DNA of 64,000 bases from Polydactylus sextarius (GCA_016801845.1 CM028910.1:16150629-16214628), one strand, 5' to 3'; positions 48,542 to 62,758 are shown, numbered from the stretch's first letter. Notes: generated from the sequence alone by a model not told the origin. Numbers and translations: made by a program.

Positions 48542-48741
48542 CAGAGGTCCCCAAACTATTCCACAAAGGGCCGTGTGGCTGCAGGTTTTGTTCCAACCAA
48601 GCAGCAACACACCAGACTTGACTCATTTAATTAACTTATCTCAGTCTTCAGACAGTTGATTGGTCGAACTGTGTGATCTTGACTGGTTGGAACAAAAACC
48701 GCAGCCACACGGCCCTTTGTGGAATAGTTTGAGGACCCCTG
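48542..48741. mobile_element. palindromic hAT-like MITE
   Basis: A 200-bp element with long terminal inverted repeats. The left end CAGAGGTCCCCAAACTATTC pairs with the right end GAATAGTTTGAGGACCCCTG. The complementarity continues through CACAAAGGGCCGTGTGGCTG to GTTCCAACC (left) and GGTTGGAAC (right). The CAGRGGTC ends are typical of hAT elements. The flanking 8-mers ATCTTGTA (48534-48541) and ATTTAGTA (48742-48749) match at six of eight bases, as expected for an aged 8-bp target duplication. There is no transposase, so it is non-autonomous. Confidence 0.85.
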
Positions 48742-48749
48742 ATTTAGTA

Positions 48750-51700
48750 TATGCTCCTATAGTGAAGGTTCTGGTTTTACAGAAATATCTAAACAAAATG
48801 CAGATAAGATAACAGATGGTTTAGTGACTAGTTTACCCATATTGAGATGTCCATGGGCAAGATACTAAGAATCATAAAAGCGCTGATTGAATGGTTAGCT
48901 CTGATTCAAAGTGTAAAAGTGCTTTGAATATTAAACTAGACAGGCTAGTTATGGCTTGTTATATCAGTTCATGTCCATTTGCAAGACATACTTCGTTGAT
49001 TGAACTGTTTGCCAGTGCTGCACTGAACCTTTAACAGAACTTTTTTTAAGGCATCATGTTTCTTAAAGTGAGTTTTTCCACACTTTCACATTCACTTACT
49101 TGTTTGTTTACACTTTTTACCATGCAACAGCTTCGTAATTCATTGTTTCTCAGGAATGTAATTAAGCGACTGGGGTTGCACCATCGCCCTACTAGTTGCA
49201 ACATGTCCCAAAAGTTTTGAACGGGAAAACCTTTCAATCCAACTGCGTCATGTGATTGTGTTAACTTAATTTAACACTGAACAAAGACCGCAGATCAAAT
49301 ATAGCCTGTCAAAGATAGTTTTTGTCAAGTCGTGGTTTGCCTGTGTGCTCATGAGGCGGGAAGACCCAAACAGATTTCTTGGAAAAACAGATCACTGAGT
49401 TAATTATCCTTTGGTTATTCCCGCATTTTGTCATAACTGGAAGTACCAAAGAGTGATGACAAACACATTTAGATTTCAGGTTTCGCACCAATGTCAGTAT
49501 TTTACATTAAACAACCTCAGCTTTCTGCAAAAACAGAAAGGTTACAGTATTTTCAAGGTGAAAACTCTCTACCTCTGCTTTAATCTAGAGTTGACTTATG
49601 GGTTCGGCTCAGATACAATCTTTTAGTTAATCAGGTCAAGAAAACAGATGTGCTAAAAGACCTGTTGTGCTTGTCCACCTATAGATCTGGGCCACAAAAC
49701 ACCCTGAGGCAGGAATGTGGGTTTGTGTGACTCTACAGGGGAGAGATTCCTCCCAAATTGGGCCAACAACCCTCTGAAAAGTGTGACACCTAACTCAGTG
49801 TTAGAAGTTGAGGATAAGTATTTAGGTCAGTATGTAGAGGTTATAGCGACACGAGAAATCAAAACTTGATGGTCCTGATATTGAAATATTGTTGCTGCAA
49901 CTGCAAATAACAAGATGAAGTAGAAAGAAAGGTAAAACAGGGGCTAACACAATCATAAGAACACTATCAGGAGACCGTAAAACACTAATTAGTTACTTGT
50001 AAATACAGGCCCGATGTTTGTTTTAAGATAAATCAGTTTGATGGACCCATTAACAAGAATTCTGTGGGATGATTCTGTGGTTCACATGATATTTTAGTCA
50101 AGAAATTTCTTAAAAATACCAGTACTTGGACATCAGGGTGGCTTACTTTTGAGAAACAAAAAACAAAAAAACAATGGATGTCAACTTGATGGCAACTTCT
50201 TGGCAGCTATCTGAGTACAGGTCACCGTTTCTGCTCAGATACACAGTTACAGAAATAACCTGTTCACTGAGAACACAGAAATAAACCACAATGTTTAGAT
50301 GAATATGCACAAACAGAATACGTGAGCTATAATTTTCCAAACTAAACTACACCAGACAGACAGGTTTGACAACCAAGTAGAAACCAGAAAAACAAAACAT
50401 CTTCAAGATAAGATGAGTCACTGAAACTAAACTGGAAAAATCAATTAAAATGCATCATGTGACTAAATATAATGAAGTGCAAAGTCATAAAACATCTTGC
50501 TCACTTCTTTCAACACTTCTGCTTTGGTGTGGTAAAATGGCACCAAAAAAAACCATACAAGTTCACTACAAGTTCAACTGGGAAAACTTAAGAGACCGTA
50601 GTTCAGTACAAACACAAAACAATGCTGTTGGTCAGAATTCATTCTAAGTTTAACCTTGAATAGTTGTAGTAGATAAAGACACTTTGATTTTATAATGAAA
50701 ATCCACTTCAGTCCATTATCTGTGTGCTTATGAAATGAATAAAGCATTTAACCAGTTTAAGGGTTAATAAGTAGTTACATTATGTACAGACAGATGTGGA
50801 ATAATCGTCAATAATTATTGATGTAATGATTGATGACTTCTCATTCATTTCCGACTTAGCCGACTACACCTTTGATTGAAAGTTGGGATTTAGGTGAGTT
50901 TCAGTTTCTACTTCGTCTTCACGTCTGTGTCTCTGCTGAGGCATCTGTCCTTGAAGTGAACCATGATCTCTTTCCAACCAGTGGCCAGAGCAGAATATCT
51001 AAGTAAGTGCTGAGTGTTTGTGTCTACCAGCTGAAAGTTGAGCTGACTGTTTTCTTTCATTGTGCCTGAGCCAGAAGCCAGTAGGACAAAATCTGACTCC
51101 TCTCGGTTGAAATTAACGAAGCACGACTAAAAGCAGAGCTGTAGGATTATCAGTCTGTAATGCTAAATGGGAATATGCTAGTTCTTCTTTCATCATCATC
51201 TGACATTAATATGAATCATTTCACATCCTTGTCATTTCATCACAGGAGCTGTGTGACACTGCCACATCATTGCCACTGCTGCTGTGAGAAAGTTTCAGCT
51301 TCCTCCTTCTAAGTGTCAACAGGCAAAATGTTCAAGTACACAAGATTAGTTAAACGGAATAACATGTTTCTATGCACACAGCTTCATTAATACCACTGCT
51401 GCCACTTAGGCTGCTCTGCCTCTGAGCAGCCTGAACTGAGAGGCAGAGGAAAGCCTGGGATCGATTACAAAGACCAGACCTAGTGTTTCATTTCATTACT
51501 GGCTTTTCTATCGATCGTTCTCTTAATTACTTGTTTTGTTTCCCCTGATTTACAGTTCACAATCCAAAGGTATTCTGTTTAAAGTATTATAACACAAAGA
51601 TAAACAGCAAATCCTCACAAGCAAAGTGGCTGGAACAAAATAATCTGTGGTATTTTGACTGGAATTAATTTCTAAATGTCAAACTGATCATCTAAATTGT

Positions 51701-52415
51701 CCATACCTAATACAATAAATGACTTCACTTATTGTTTTAGTGTTAGAATACTAAAAACTGTGTTTGTTTTTTTTATTTTATTTTATTTCAAGATGATTCC
51801 TGACTGTATCTTTCCTCAGCACTGCACCGATCACCTTCCTGTCCTTCTGTTTTTAGTTCAGTTTGGTGAATAAACCCCAGAGAATTTCTTCAGCCTGGCC
51901 GTTGTCCATGTTTACAGCTTTGTGTAACATTGTGTACAATTCACCGAGCTGCTTGTTTGTTCCTGCGATACATGTTTACAAATGGCAAAAAAAAAAAATA
52001 GCTGAAGTAGTTCTTAAAAATGCATGTAAACAGAGTACAAGCTGTATGAACATGTTGTGGTGCCGACAGATAATTCAGTGTTAATTTGACACTGGAAACT
52101 TTTTTTCTGTCTGTTTCTTTTTTGGGAACTGAACGTCACAGGCAACCCATGAAAATTGTGCAACTTGATAATATTAGAGCCGTCACATGTACAACTTTGG
52201 TCTGTAATTATTGTTTTGACAAAATGAGTGTAACTTGTATCTCCTGTGAACCCTGCCCTTGGCAGTATTGTAGTTTTGACTCACAGTCTTGAACATGATG
52301 TACTAATCTAGTGGCACGCAACACACTAGACAGAGGCCCTCTAATATTTCTCTGAGCAAGTGTAAAGCTTACATAGCAGTCAATGTTTGAAGAAAACACT
52401 GGAGACAAAGTCCAT
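48750..52415. other. noncoding stretch, no gene seen
   Basis: AT-rich sequence with only short random frames and no repeat I can name. It precedes the presumed 3' end of arrdc2. Confidence 0.5.
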
Positions 52416-52432
52416 TTAAGTTTTTTTTTTTT

Positions 52433-52438
52433 TTTATT
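52433..52438 (-). terminator. arrdc2: possible polyadenylation signal of arrdc2
   Basis: TTTATT on the plus strand (AATAAA on the minus strand), about 1.4 kb after the arrdc2 stop and next to a T run on the plus strand. The transcript end is inferred. Confidence 0.4.
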
Positions 52439-53831
52439 AAAAAAAACAATTACAAAACTTTGGCAAGATTGTAAATCAACAATTGCATTTTGTATAAAAA
52501 TACATTCGGTTTTTTTCAGTGTGTGCCAAGGAAGTTGCACAACTGACCCTGAAGACCAGTTTTTTTTGGAAGTTGAGGAGAAAACATAGTCCTCGAGTTA
52601 GTTTTTTTTTTTTTTTTTTTTTTTTTTTGGAATGTTCTTTGTCCATACATTTCAGTGGCATCTCCAGCTTAAGGCTCGACTCTGAGCGGTATGCCTCTGG
52701 TTTAGCTTCATGAAACGCCCCACAGCTCCGAGGCATCTGGCTCCCATCAAAAATCTTCAGACCGCATGGCTCAGAGGTCTCCACCTCCTCCTTTTGTTTA
52801 GCAGCTGGGAGAGCTAATCTATGAGCCTTGTGCAGCTTTACACACAAAACTGCTCATCCTATTTTATAACTGTGCTAAAACCAACAACTAGTTATTCGAC
52901 ACTCCAGCGCCTTAAGTCTTACATTAACACAACATTTCTCTTGGAATTCTTCAGCGTTCACTCTAACCGTTTTTGTTCTAAGTTCTTTCAGTACACATTC
53001 AGATCTATGAGAGAATGACTCCCTGAAACTCTCATGCAATCATCTACTGCAGATAATTAAGGCATATGTATTTTTCCCTTTTACATATAGTTACCTGCAT
53101 GCATAAAATACATCTACATCTGCTTATTTGACTTGTCCACACACCATCGCACCTCCAGATACAGTATGTGCTTAAGTAACAGTAGAAATAATCGTAGGCA
53201 CACTGCTGTTGAGTCACACAATGCATAGCAATGTAGGTTGTTAAAATCTACTGTGTTGCCAGGCAGAACGAGAGTGGAAATTGAAGACAATAATTGCACT
53301 TCTGTCTTTACGCCACTCAAAGATGACAATGTACATCGTAACATATGTCAACTTATCAAGAGCGATTTTTCAAACATTTTCAACATCGGTAACAACTCCA
53401 ACTCTCCACCTGACAATGATCAAGTGACACCCCCCCAACATGTCCCAAACTCCTTAAATCTCAAAAAATCTCTTCATTAGGGAATCGTTGATTGGGAGGT
53501 ATTTGTAGCTCTCGCTTGTCGAAAGCTAAAAAAATAATCACTTGGGGAGCCCAGGAACTGATGTAGAGAAGTTGCTTCCCTCGCAACAGAACAGGAAAGC
53601 GTCCACTTTACTTTATGGAGTGGAAACAAAGTGGCAGCTCCTCCACTGACGCTCAGTTCCTGTGAGCTCCTTCTCCTCTCCTGACCTCTCCGTGGCGCTC
53701 TAGTCCCTCTCTGCAACACTTGGTGTGACCAGGTGCCATTTATATCAGAGAGAAGTAATCCAGGAGAAGACAAATCTCTTGATTCATTTCACTAATTTTT
53801 AGTGGCTTGACGCGCAGGCAGGGCTCATGGT
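52439..53831 (-). other. arrdc2: presumed arrdc2 3' untranslated region
   Basis: About 1.4 kb after the TGA without competing genes. It includes poly-T on the plus strand (52602-52628), which would be an A-rich patch in the mRNA. The extent is inferred from the first good AATAAA. Confidence 0.4.
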
Positions 53832-56800
53832 TCAACATGTCATGCAGCGAGGTCTCATGTTGATGGGCTGAGGGTTGGGGTCAATCTGTAGGCAGGAAAA
53901 GAAAAAAAAAAAGAAACATGACATTAAGGTTAAGTAAGCAGAAAAATCAATCTTTCTTCAGGCTAAACTTTCAGAGCTATGATTCTACATTCTGCCTACA
54001 TTCAGCCTAAGCCACAGATATGTTTTCATGTAGATACTGTTGCACAATTCAGCTGTGATCTCATGGGTATCTTTGGCAGGGAATATGTGCTTTGGAGAAT
54101 GTTTTAAAATGTATCTACATACAAAAAGTAAACCGTGGGTGAGAGTGGATGTTGTTTCCAGCATTTGGTGACTCACCTCGCTGTACACCGGCGGAGGTCG
54201 GAAGCGAAACTCTTGGACAAAAGCCATGAGGGGGCGTTCCAGGATCCCACTCAGGTCCTCAGCCGGTTGTGGGACCGTCGAGTTGTTGCACTGCACGGCC
54301 TCCTCCTCTGTCACCACGGAGCTGTAATCTGGAGGAGCTGTAGGGGAAAAGAGGCAGGATTAGTCCACTGGTCTGATTCAACAGAACAGCACAGGTCCAA
54401 ACAATAAGCTGCTGAGTCATCCCTGCAGTTAAAACTCTTAAAAAACCCACATAACATTTACTGCCTTTTGCACTAACAAGCGGCGATTTGAGCCAACATG
54501 AATTTCAGCTCAATCGAAACCTTTGTTTGTTTATGCACGTTGGCATCTGACTCTGTGGTATCTTGGCAGCCAGTTATCATAAAAATTAAAGAGGCAACAG
54601 GCCCGGAAACTGATAGAGGAGCTCTTCGAAAGCAAAAAAGTAGTTATTTCTGAATTAAGCCGTTCCTGTTTTTAATATCCCTCAACACTGGCTATGGATC
54701 TCAAAAATGTTGAAAATAACAATAAATGGCCACTTTTGTAATAAAGGAAACTTACGCTCAGGCTGCTCTGGGATGGCCATACGCAGCCACTCCAGGTTGA
54801 CGCTGTACTGGCTGCTGACGCTGGAGGTCCGACTGCCGAAGGGATGGAGGGGGATGGTGCCGATGACCAACGGCAGCTCCAGACACAACTTTGATGTTCC
54901 AGGAACGTCAACACAAACCTGTTTGGGCAATTAAATATAAAAATGTTGGATTAATTAACATACAGACAAGAGAGAGAGAGGGAGAGCAAATACAGAATTT
55001 AAATTCATAAGAAAAAAAGCTGCTTTTGACTAAGCTCACCTTGAGCATGTACTCCACTTTGATGATGCGGCACTGGAGGATGGAGGGGCCCACAGGCGGG
55101 ATTTTAATGGCGCGACCGTGCCAAGTTTCCCGGCATCTGGCGCCCACGATGTCACCGCACAGCGTGGCCACTACAGAGCGCTTCTGTTTCATTGTTCCGC
55201 GGGCGATGAAGGTCTGTGTCTGAGTGATGAAGGCCTTGGGCACGATTGATCTGGAGGTAGAGTTATCGAACTCTGCAAAAACAGGTATCACCTCTCCTGC
55301 AGGGAAAGAAAGCAAGTTAGAAATCGCAGACACTTTTATAGCGGCCAACAGGGATTATGTGGTTTCAGAAGCTCGACTCTTACCTGGCGTGTAACCTTTG
55401 CGGTCAATCTTTGCTGTCACAGACACCTGTCCAAAGTTGCGATACCATGCCCGTGCCATCTTATCCTTTGTTCCAGCCTGTGGTGCCTGAATATGATGAA
55501 ACCCAATGAGCCTTCGAACACCCCGATAACCACGTGATTGTGTGTGTGATGAAACATTGATGAAAAGTGAGGGCTGAGATGCTCACCAGTAAGGCTGGTG
55601 TGTTGATGTCGATAGGCTCGATGACTGTAAACTCCTTCTTCAGCTTTTTGACAGTGGTCCAGGGTCTGTGTAGCTTAACTTTGACCCAGTAGCGGATGCT
55701 GCCATGTTTCCCCTCGAATGAGGTGACCAGTGTCTCCTCTGGCAGCTGGAAGCTGAATGGAAATTCATGTCTGCCAGCAGGAAGGACAGTTATCTCACCA
55801 TTATCTGTGGGGAAGAAAATATGAGAGAAAAATACATTAATTTACAATTTATTCCCTTGATTTTATAGTTTTTATTCACTCATTTCATTTCTAGGACTGT
55901 AGGAGACTAAAAACAGATTCAATCTCTTATGTTCGGTTTCTTCCTGTTGGTGTTGGGTTCTTATCAGGAGGCAGAGAGTAAATTAATTAAGCTTTTCAAA
56001 CACAATTCAATAATGTTTCTAATCTTAACCGCTATCAGCTATGTGACTCTGTGTGAGGTGATTCATGCAGAAAGAGACTGAGCAAATGGAGTCTAGGTAA
56101 CTTTGTGGCACAAATGGTGCCACAAAAGTTTCTTTCTTTTTTTTTTTTAAAAAAAGAAGAAGAAGAAACACTGTAAGTTTGTAGAAATTCATAAAAATAA
56201 GTTGACTTGGTAAGAGAGTATTAGCAGATCTTTTAAGCGTGACTGTTTATGAAATAGAAATCTCTGGGTCTTTCTTTGTAATCACATGGCTTCTTTGCTT
56301 GCTCAGAGGGGAGGTTCTAGCTCCATTGTGCTGACTGAGAACATGTTTTCCTCAAGCTGTATTATACAGCCCGTCTCAACCGCTCGGTTTTCTTGCTCTC
56401 TTGCTGCACAGGTCCGGGAACACGTGTTTGTATTTAACCGACCCAATGTGCTTTGTGACCCTTTGTTTGCTATAAGCTCCTATTTCATTTCAATTACACT
56501 GCTGTCACTGTCAAATCCTCTTAAAGGGTCGAGTGGGTTGTTGTCGTAAAAAGAAACTTTTCTTTGAGCAAACTTCTTATGAAAGTTGTACATAGAGCGT
56601 AGAAAAAAAAACTGATTTAAATGATTTTATGTGCCTTTAAATGGCTGGTTAGCTTTTCATAGAAATCGGTCTGAAGCAGACAAAGTGAAGCAGGAAAACA
56701 ACATCAGCTCGACGAAGCTGACTGTGTATTTCCTGTATGCACTTTAAACCAAAACAGCCTTGTGCTTCATGAATGAAGACAGAAACCCTGAGGCTCTGCC

Positions 56801-56940
56801 ACTCACATCAGGAGAAAAACAACTCAGGGTTTTCTTTGAATGAGGAGACTCTGGTGTCACTCCTGTTTTCTTCCAAAAGATGTTTTCACAGTAAAGCAGT
56901 TTACAGTCAACTGCTGCAGCATGTTTTTCTGTCTGTCGAG

Positions 56941-56971
<31 letters not shown>

Positions 56972-57751
56972 AAAGGAAATAACCAAAAATGCTTTTGATA
57001 AATGAATGATTGGATGTCTGAATGTTTGCTTTGCGCAGTGAGTATTACTTCTTCAAGTTTTCTACAATAAAGCAATCGATTCTCAGTGCTAATCAGTGAA
57101 GTTGAAGATTATGAATCATCTCCTAACAAAACAAAAAGGTCTCAGATGTGAGAAAAACAACCAACAAATACTCCAACTTGAATAAAACGTGCTCAAACCA
57201 GAAGAAGGAGGTCTATATTTCCCCATCAGCCATTTATCTGTCACACTAAGTGATGAAAACAACACTATTCCCAGTTTGCAGACAAACAACAGGCCCAGTC
57301 TCGCCAGACAATTAAACTACTTTTCACTATTGTTTCCATCAGCCTCAATGAGAAGACGCTCTTTGTGCTGTTTAGTCTCCCTAACATGCTGTGCTTTTCA
57401 TGGTTTTACAGACAGGATGTGTCTTGCTCTCTCTCATCATCACCATCATCACCACCGTGGCTGCACAGCTGACTGACCTGCCTGCAGAAGCACCTCTCTC
57501 CGGTTCAGGTACTCCACTTCATCGCTGTAATTCTGCGTGTATGCGGTGCTGGATCCGGCGGACCGGGACTCGGTCCAGTGAACTTTGGCGAAACCTTCGG
57601 CGTGAAGCTTCAGTGAGAGGATCTTGTTCTCCCCGGTGAGCTCCAACACCACCCGACCCGAGACCACGTCCCCACTGCTGAAAACCGGAGGACAGTCCAC
57701 CTCCGGAGAGTCGAAGACGATGTCAAACTTTTTCAACTTGTCGAAAATCAT
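53832..57751 (-). CDS. arrdc2: arrdc2 (arrestin domain-containing 2), proximal-promoter isoform
   Basis: ARRDC proteins are alpha-arrestins, membrane-associated adaptors that link NEDD4-family ubiquitin ligases to receptors and transporters. Seven minus-strand exons: 57751-57478, 55804-55587, 55486-55384, 55296-55040, 54918-54756, 54337-54177, 53885-53832 (TGA). Every junction is GT-AG and in phase, total 409 residues. The arrestin N-fold covers about 1-165 (HWTESRSAGSSTAYTQNYS, then PAGRHEFPFSFQLPEE and FEGKHGSIRYWVK). The C-fold covers about 175-300 (KIDRKGYTPGE, PVGPSILQC, LPLVIGTIPLHPFGSRTSS). PPxY motifs PPDY (340-343) and PPVY (387-390) are the WW-domain docking sites. The C-terminus DPNPQPINMRPRCMTC matches my memory of human ARRDC2 and separates it from ARRDC3 and ARRDC4. 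I chose the ATG that gives MIFDKLKKF; only a non-ATG codon lies upstream in frame. Confidence 0.95.
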
Positions 57752-58060
57752 CTTTGTTTTTTTTTCTTGCAAGTTGCGCTACTCCTCTGAAAAAAAAACT
57801 TAAAGCGACTGTTTCCTCTTCTTCTTCTTCTTGTCCCGCAGTGAATGAATAGACTGAGATGAGTCTTCAGGCTGCAGATGTGTTTTGTTCACTTGTTTAA
57901 AGCTCAAACTGCTCGGTACTTTCGGTCTGCAGCCTATTTGGGGCCTGAAGAAGTAGGCGGAGTTTAGTGAATTTATTATGTAAGACCTCAGGAGGTTTGA
58001 AGGCAGGACGGTGCTGCATTCACGTACCGCTCTTTAGCACGGACTTTTCAGTGTTACAGT
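57752..58060 (-). promoter_or_regulatory. arrdc2: proximal promoter / 5' UTR of arrdc2 (exon 1a)
   Basis: Sequence upstream of the exon 1a start codon. The first 90 bases include AAGAAGAAGAAGAAGAGG and A-rich runs and are likely 5' UTR. A CArG-like CCCCAAATAGG (minus, about 57935-57945) lies 190 bases upstream of the ATG. There is no clear TATA box, so the start site is not determined. Confidence 0.4.
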
Positions 58061-60057
58061 TGTAAATAAGACACGGCTGCGTTTTCACAACAAAGACAGG
58101 GAGCGTGTGGGGCTTTATAACAAAACTCTGCTGCAACTGTTTCCAATAATAAAGCCGCTTTCAAACAAAGGGGAAGATTAAAGTGTGAAATCAGTTTCAG
58201 ACTCGTATATATATTGCTTAATATATTCTCCAACCATCAGTTATGACCCTTCACGGGTTCATTTCCTGGTGCAGAACAAGTCTGGGCAAAGACTGTGAAC
58301 AAAACCACCTCATGACATCATCATTAACCAACAATGTCTCATAGTGAAAGTGCAACTAAACGGCATGAACATTTACATACATACAGCAACTTCTATAGTA
58401 GCCATTTGCCTGATAGTCAGATCACGACTGTGTAAAATGTGTAAAAACTCCCACTTGTGTTTGCCACACAGCTGTGGTACTTAAGCACGGCTCTTTTCAC
58501 AGCTTTCATATTTCCAGACTGAGCATGAAGGCAACATAATAAACATGCAGGACTGGGTGTGGAGGGAGCCGAGAGAAAAACAGGGCCTAGTGATGATTGA
58601 TAGTTACAGGTTCTTAGAAGAAAACAGGCCTACTGAGCATGTCTGAGTCTGGCAGAGATCCTCCCTGCACAGCTCAGAGGAAAATAGTTTCTCACTCTGG
58701 ACCAAAGCTGTTTACTCCACTTCTTCGATGTCATTTTGAACATAGTGTAATACTGATGGGTCCCGCCACACACATGAAAAACAAGCAGCTTTACACAAAA
58801 GCACACAATGTACACTTACAAATCTCTTTATGGAAAAACAACTGCAGTCACCAAATAGTGACTATACAGTAGTAGTACCCAAGAAAAACTAGAAGTCACC
58901 ACTTCAAGAAAAGTCTGCAATAACCATCTCTCATGCATGAATCATTGCACTCATGCAGCCTTTAAACTCCTTAAATTCACTTCCAACATTTACAAACAAA
59001 GCCATTTCTGAACAGAACTAGTTTTCCTCCAAATTCCTCTGAAAAATCAATAAACAATATAAACATGTAGCCTATAAGTTGGATAACTTTCTTCATTCAA
59101 TTTGAAAGCCTTCATACAAAAAAAAAATCAAGTCTGGTCTGGGAAAAACAAAGTTGTTTACTCCTTTTGTTCCTTTTGTGGATGAAGAATTAGCCATCCA
59201 CTGCCACCAACTGGCGATATGAAGGCAATGTGCACAGCTGCAGGAATACCAGGATGCTTTAACAGTCAGGAAATGTGCGCAACTCGGAAATGTTGTAAAA
59301 CTCTAAAATTAGTTAAACTGATCTTGTTTTTTTTGTTTGCTTATTTGTTTGTTTTTGTTTTTGTTATTTGCTTGTAAATTTTCTCAAGAGTTTCATGTAA
59401 TGGTAGAAAGTGAATGAAAACTTTCACTGCACATCATTTTCAATACAAACTTTTAATTTGAAAAAACAAACCAGTGAAGAGTCTTAACTCCCAGTAGAAT
59501 ATTTTGTGTGGTCAGAGATTCAGTTTCCATGAATTTAGTTGTTTTAACTGTAAATACATTCAAGAAAACTTTGTCCTGGGGTGAAAATAAAGCACAGCCC
59601 ACCACCTGCTGGTGAACAGGAGCAACATATTTACGTTATCATAAAACGGAGGGCCCCCGTGGTCTCTGATAACATGAACACGTAGCTCCCCCAACCAGAA
59701 CGATGAGCCTGATAAACGCTCCGTTTACGCACTGCTCAGAAGACGTAGTATAATCAATCTAATCATAGTTGACACGTTTACCACGGCTGCAGACTAAAGT
59801 AAACATGTGTATGCCCAAGAGCTCCTCTTTGTTTACCAGGTACACAACATCATAAAACAAATATTAACACTGAAGCCATACAAACGGGAGAAACAAGTGT
59901 GACAAGTTGAGCGTAAGAAAACTGTTGCAGTTGTCGCAGTTGAGCCTGCAGAAAACTAAAATATGCACAAGCTGAACATGACACAACATTATTGAGGTAA
60001 AATGAATGGAGAGGAGCAGCTGTCTGCAGGGAGAAGTGAGGCGGGGCTAAGCGAAGC

Positions 60058-60087
60058 CACGTGTTGTTTTTGGTTGCTGCAGCAACC
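60058..60087. promoter_or_regulatory. CACGTG E-box next to an RFX-like palindrome
   Basis: CACGTG at 60058-60063 and the perfect 16-bp palindrome GGTTGCTGCAGCAACC at 60072-60087, eight bases apart, in a locally GC-rich patch of the arrdc2 intron. Possible enhancer; function inferred only. Confidence 0.3.
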
Positions 60088-61546
60088 AAGCTGCATTTTT
60101 TAAACATCCCCCACCCCTTCCTCTTTCCTTCCTTTCTCCTCACCTTCTCCTTAATGCTGCTACAGCTACTGTCCCAGCTAAACAGAACCAACTACAAACA
60201 TCCTTAACTTCTTAACATGTTCTTCTTAACATGTTAACATGTTATGTTCATTATTTTGACCAGTCACAGTACGTGCAAACTTGGTGCGTATATTAAACAG
60301 ATTTTAGTCCCTGGAAACATTTTTTTTGGGAAGGATACAAAAGGGTTTAAGCCTTGTGAAAACAATTAGCACTGTTATTTCCTGGAAATATTCTGCAGAT
60401 AACATCAGTGCATACAGAGGGTCAGCCTCTTACTGGTGCAAGAAACTGTCTCAAGTCTGAAAAATAAACCTGAATGAAATTTCATTTCATTTCTTTAATT
60501 TTTAATTAAATTATGTTTAAACCTTCATTCATTTCAAATATGTAACAGCACTGCACTCTTTCCTACCAACAAATAGAATTTCCTTCTAACAGAGACATAT
60601 TTGTTTTAATTAAACAGTTTTAATGTTATTTTTTGTTGATTTGAAACATTTTTTATATTCATTTCTATCTTATGTTTGTGTGCAATTATATCATATTAAC
60701 CATCTTAGAAGACTTTTAATATAGCCCCACAATTAGGGCACGACTGTGTGTACATTTTTAGCATTTTCAATGGCCACATGCACTTTTATCATATGCTATT
60801 TGTATAATCAATTGGTAACGATCTGTAATTAATATAATCAAGGGAAGGATATGGTGACAGAAACTGAATTACTGAGTAATCTGCTATAATAAAAGTCAAT
60901 AATAGTCAAGCCACTTACACCAATTTGTGATTTTGATGTTTCATAAAGGATGGAAGATATGGATATGGATATTTTATTACAAAATGCTGCATGTGATTCA
61001 ATGCAAAATTATTCCTGTATATTACGATATAATTCTCATTTTCTGAAAAAGTACATCAAGAGATTGTTACCAGGTAGGAATTTGTTTTTGTTTGTTTTTG
61101 ACTGGTTAAAAAAAAAAAAAAAAAAACTTCATCATAATAATGCAAGAAAAGGATATAAAATACACTTTTTAACATAATTGAAGGAATTTGGCTTAATTAA
61201 TTCATTTATTGTTTTGGACTTTTCCCATTATGGTCTAAATAACACGCTTATTCTAAATATAATTATTTACTTAAATATTACTTGAGAAATTTTAAAATAA
61301 ACCTCAACTTCCTTTGATTCACAATTAACAGTTTTTCTCTCAGTTTCAGTTTTGGGTCACTTCTGGTATTGGTATTGATATTGGCATCAGTGCCAATACC
61401 TGATTGTTGGGGTATTTTTGCAGACACATGTAAACACTTTAATACTAGACTGGAACCCAATGGAGCAAATTATCTCCAAACCCCAAGTGTGAGATCTGGA
61501 TTTTTATCTGCATCTGATCCACACTGTACAAAGATCACAACACCAT

Positions 61547-61684
<138 letters not shown>

Positions 61685-62758
61685 ATTCATTTCCATACAA
61701 AATGATGTGTGGTTTAATGATGTTATAACATATTCCTAGACCTTCCCCTTTAACTAGATCAGCACCAAAATGTAATAAACACATTTTCAATTCCTACTTT
61801 AAGTTTCTGGTTCACATCTATTCAGTACGTTTTTGTGTAATACTTCTGATAAAGAAAAAACACAAACCAAACCAACAAACAGACCCCGGTGAAAACACAA
61901 CCTCCTTGGCTGGAGGTAATAACCTGTGAAATGACACACTGTTTGAACATGTTTAGTCGTGTGTAACCTGATGAAGCGACAACAACAGTAACTCATCTTC
62001 TGTAAGAGACTCTGCATCTGGTGTCTATTTCTATTTACCTGTCTGATCTGATTGGGGTGTCAAACCAAATATAGACTACTGCTTACAGAGCATCTCATGA
62101 AACATTAACTACTATCTACATTTTATTTACTCAGTTACTGTGACCTGTATCTCCTGGCTCTGTTTTTAAGCTGAACGGTGTGTATATTTGGACTCAGCAC
62201 TAATGGGTTTGTGTTTTAATGTTAGGATTATGTTATCTGGCAGATGCATCTGGACAAGCCAGTGCCGACCTCTCTCCCAGGTTTCTATGCAACAAATTTG
62301 GCCCAGGTGGTTTGATTTTGCAAACTGCAGTAACTACAAGACACAGAGGCTACCAGCTGGCTCATTACTGAACACATCAGCAGTTTTACACCACATTTTT
62401 CACAGCCGAACTTTTCATACATCAGCTGCACTTCATGCTAAAATAGTTATAATGTACATCACGATAAAGCTACAAGCTATGGTTTATATCTTACGAGAAT
62501 ATTATACAGATACAGTAGGAGACAAAAAGCGGAGCAAGAACTAGACAAGGTCAGCACAAATTACACAAATGAGTCTCCTTATGAAGAAGTGCTCCATGTT
62601 TGTTTCTAGTCACCTTTGGACTGAAACTGAAACACCAGTCAGCACATCCCTGCTTAACCTGATAACTTCCTGAACCTATTAAGGTCTTCTTGCTGATAAA
62701 ATACCACTAATATCACTAACAACAAGGCACTAAAACCTTTGCAGCTTTTACCACTGAC

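Noticed and set aside
57935..57945. CArG box (SRF site) in the arrdc2 proximal promoter
   Set aside because: CCCCAAATAGG has a mismatch to the CC(A/T)6GG consensus, so it is mentioned only as CArG-like.
59850..60191. 113-codon minus-strand frame in the arrdc2 intron
   Set aside because: Composition looks random, it overlaps the CACGTG/palindrome patch, and there is no family resemblance.
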